Shown here: positions 62,403-64,000 of the stretch, piece by piece
Layout of the letters: the number at the start of each line of letters is the position of its first letter
Numbering within the stretch: position 1 is the stretch's first letter
Assembly: GCF_002723455.1 (NCBI RefSeq)
Contig: NZ_PDUS01000001.1
Coordinates: 221,599-285,598, forward strand
Length of the DNA stretch: 64,000 nucleotides
Direction of reading: 5' to 3'
From: Pseudoalteromonas sp. 3D05
GTDB taxonomy: Bacteria > Pseudomonadota > Gammaproteobacteria > Enterobacterales > Alteromonadaceae
Program-made: the position numbers and the translations under genes
Notes under the pieces: generated by a model
Seen by the model: only the letters and a program-made list of their open reading frames with translations
Told to the model about the DNA's origin: nothing
The model's database searches: none

Positions 62403-63176
62403 TTAATCATCCTTTTTTAAATAAGGCAGCCTAAATTGCTCAAGGCCATCAATCTCTTTTAATGCTGCCAACTCGTGATTAAACTTATCCACAATCTCTT
62501 TGGGCACCGATTTATTAAACGCCAGGTAGTTCCCTTTTAGTTTATCTACGGGTAATTCAATCAACTTAACTACGTCAGCGCTATTGTGGCCATATTGCTG
62601 CAATTGATAATCAAGCAAAGATTCTGAACCGAGAATCAAATCTATTTTATTTTTAAAAAATAAATTAATGTACTCGTAATGATGGGCAAAGTTTAAGAGG
62701 TTTTTATCTTTTACAAAACCAATGTTATGCACTAATGGCTCATACACATCACCACGTGCCAATCCTAACGTGTAAGCACTTAATTGACTCAGCTCAGTCG
62801 GGTTTATGTGGTCGCTACTTGCGAGTCGATAAAAAAATGTACGTGAAGAGGCTAAAGGACCGACCCATTGAAATAATGACTCTCGCTCAGGTGAGCGTGC
62901 TGTCGAAACTAGTCCTGATGATTGATTTTTTTGAGCCAAATAATAAGCCCGTGTCCACGGTAATAACTCAAACTGGCAATCAACGTTAACGCGTTTACAT
63001 AAGGCACGAGTGATATCAAGGTTAATACCTTGCAGCTGACCTTTATTGGAAAAATTATACGGTGGGAAATGCTCTGTATATATAGTAATTAAAGGCTTGG
63101 CATAGCCTATAGCCGAAAAAATAAAGCAACAAAGAAGTACAAAAACGTTACGGATAATTTGCTCCGACAAACACAC
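62403..63176 (-). CDS. Periplasmic amino-acid-type binding protein (SBP_bac_3)
   Basis: A 257-residue protein with a signal peptide (about 1-26, ending GYA), PLITIYTEHFPPYNFSNKG, the subfamily signature LLPWTRAYYLAQ, STARSPERESLFQWVGPL and a C-terminal lobe ending FRLPYLKKDD. It is convergent with the related gene at 61467, with an R3 repeat between them. It is an orphan binding protein like its two relatives, possibly for amino acids or for signalling. No ribosome binding site is obvious at the ATG. Confidence 0.82.
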   Translation of the reverse strand: MCLSEQIIRNVFVLLCCFIFSAIGYAKPLITIYTEHFPPYNFSNKGQLQGINLDITRALCKRVNVDCQFELLPWTRAYYLAQKNQSSGLVSTARSPERESLFQWVGPLASSRTFFYRLASSDHINPTELSQLSAYTLGLARGDVYEPLVHNIGFVKDKNLLNFAHHYEYINLFFKNKIDLILGSESLLDYQLQQYGHNSADVVKLIELPVDKLKGNYLAFNKSVPKEIVDKFNHELAALKEIDGLEQFRLPYLKKDD

Positions 63177-63232
63177 ATTTAATTACTAATAATAGGCAGT
63201 GAGCGTGATATCGTCAATTTTTAAGCACAAAA

Positions 63233-63254
63233 AAAGCAAGCCTTAGCTTGCTTT
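63233..63254 (-). terminator. Intrinsic terminator of the cold-shock gene
   Basis: A perfect 9-base stem (AAAGCAAGC with GCTTGCTTT, CTTA loop) lies 24 bases past the stop and is followed by a T run on the minus strand. Confidence 0.88.
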
Positions 63255-63278
63255 TTGAATTCTACCTAGAAGGTAAAA

Positions 63279-63488
63279 TTATACAGCAGTGATGTTCTCT
63301 GCTTGAGGACCTTTTTGACCTTGTGAAAGAGTGAACTCTACACGTTGGCCTTCAGCAAGAGTTTTAAAACCTTCGCTTTTGATTGCTGAGAAATGTGCGA
63401 AAACGTCTGGACCATTTTCTTGCTCGATGAAACCAAAACCTTTAGACTCGTTGAACCACTTAACTGTACCTGATACGATGTTAGACAT
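63279..63488 (-). CDS. CspA-family cold-shock protein
   Basis: A 69-residue OB-fold RNA chaperone from ATG 63488 (AGGA lies 8 bases upstream). [17 protein letters not shown] holds RNP1, DVFAHFSAI holds RNP2, and the protein ends [10 protein letters not shown]. It binds single-stranded RNA and DNA and melts structure. Which paralogue it is, and whether it is cold-induced, cannot be read from the sequence. About 280 bases upstream are gene-free and could hold a long leader, common for csp genes, but I see no definite cold box. Confidence 0.93.
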   Translation of the reverse strand: MSNIVSGTVKWFNESKGFGFIEQENGPDVFAHFSAIKSEGFKTLAEGQRVEFTLSQGQKGPQAENITAV

Positions 63489-63767
63489 AGTAATATCCTG
63501 ATATAAAAATAAAAAATTGCCCATGTGGGCGGGTGTAGCAAAAAATGAGATGGTACTTAAAAAAACTTCAGGACGGTACTACAAGTATTACTTATACAAC
63601 AACGAAATGGAGATTTATAAATTACATGCTTTCTTTCTAGCTGCGGCCTACTATATAGAGTTATAGAGATTAGTCAAATGTTATCTTTGTATTTGTGCAG
63701 ATAAATAACTACTTCAGTTATAAAAAACTGAAGAGCATCCTATTTTTAAGCGACTTATGTATCAATA

Positions 63768-64000
63768 CTATTCATATCCAGGGGCAAGCACACATCGATT
63801 GCGCCCAATATTCTTAGCTTCGTAGAGTGCTTGGTCGGCATGTTTCAATATAGATTCTATCGGTAATTCATCAGCAGGCCAGCCCGCTATACCGATTGAT
63901 ATATTAATATATCCCACTGGGGGTATCTCTGTTTGTGCAACACTTAAACGGATGCGCTCAGCCAAGGCATAGGCTGTATTTGCATCAGCATTAGGTGAAA
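63768..64000 (-). CDS. C-terminal end of a GGDEF (diguanylate cyclase) protein, partial
   Basis: The frame runs off the right edge; about 77 codons are visible. SIGIAGWPADELPIESILKHADQALYEAK followed by GRNRC is the typical end of a GGDEF domain, with the preceding AERIRLSV helix. The GG(D/E)EF active site itself lies beyond the window, so activity cannot be judged. The protein ends soon after the domain, so any sensor part must be N-terminal. Confidence 0.85.
   Translation of the reverse strand, partial: SPNADANTAYALAERIRLSVAQTEIPPVGYINISIGIAGWPADELPIESILKHADQALYEAKNIGRNRCVLAPGYE

Noticed and set aside
1..64000. CRISPR array, tRNA or rRNA genes
   Set aside because: No regularly spaced short repeats with unique spacers and no tRNA-like or rRNA-like segment was noticed while reading either strand; a dedicated scan was not possible.

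Overview
The window looks like a chromosomal segment of a marine gammaproteobacterium of the order Alteromonadales, most likely Pseudoalteromonas. This rests on AT-rich sequence, a three-gene chitin-degradation cluster (GH18, AA10, GH18), several TonB-dependent receptors, an H-NOX/kinase/degenerate HD-GYP nitric-oxide circuit, and housekeeping genes (hemH, arfA, arfB, dgt, deoB-deoD, udk, nupC-type, cold-shock protein) whose sequences read as gammaproteobacterial. The assignment is by recognition, not by search. No rRNA, tRNA, CRISPR array or complete insertion sequence was found.

Layout. 1-2000: end of an unseen gene, an intergenic repeat, a periplasmic metallo-hydrolase and a small exported protein. 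2000-13000: an accessory island rich in nuclease and defence-type genes: a PD-(D/E)XK-like protein, a PLD-nuclease/SF2-helicase/DUF3427 fusion, a membrane protein resembling the AbiC-type abortive infection family, a second dGTPase, a GIY-YIG protein and an overlapping methyltransferase/HNH pair. Three copies (A, B, C) of a roughly 300-base multi-hairpin element lie among these genes. Their stems differ in sequence but keep pairing. Shorter intergenic repeats bracket the island in inverted orientation. 13100-17300: a DUF417 membrane protein and its TetR regulator with two near-identical operators, a DUF2235 phospholipase-like protein, and a periplasmic binding protein without an ordinary start codon. 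17400-25000: the chitin cluster. 25300-28300: arfA, whose stop codon lies in a terminator hairpin, and a TonB receptor. 28500-34000: UPF0149 protein, H-NOX (hnoX), kinase (hnoK), degenerate HD-GYP response regulator (hnoD-like), ferrochelatase and arfB. 34100-42450: SNF2-type helicase, a dioxygenase/glycosylase pair, a VOC protein and a two-gene split version of the membrane/spermidine-synthase family. 42660-50890: two ABC-2 systems; the second encloses a TonB receptor and has tandem Zur-like operators. 50940-57000: BenE-type transporter, a 256-base MITE-like element, a phosphodiesterase, housekeeping dgt and an acidic membrane protein. 57200-61300: nucleoside salvage (deoB-deoD, udk, nupC-type). 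61400-64000: two more periplasmic binding proteins, a repeat, a cold-shock protein and a partial GGDEF protein.

How the parts work together. Chitin is opened by the LPMO and cut by two chitinases, all exported and carrying carbohydrate-binding modules. The H-NOX haem sensor sits back to back with its likely response regulator and next to ferrochelatase. The nucleoside block imports nucleosides and feeds them to phosphorolysis or rephosphorylation. The Zur-box operon appears to couple outer-membrane uptake with an ABC-2 exporter-like pump under zinc control. The 3-13 kb island is the best candidate for undescribed biology, because covarying structured repeats sit among nuclease genes and two of them bracket a single GIY-YIG gene.
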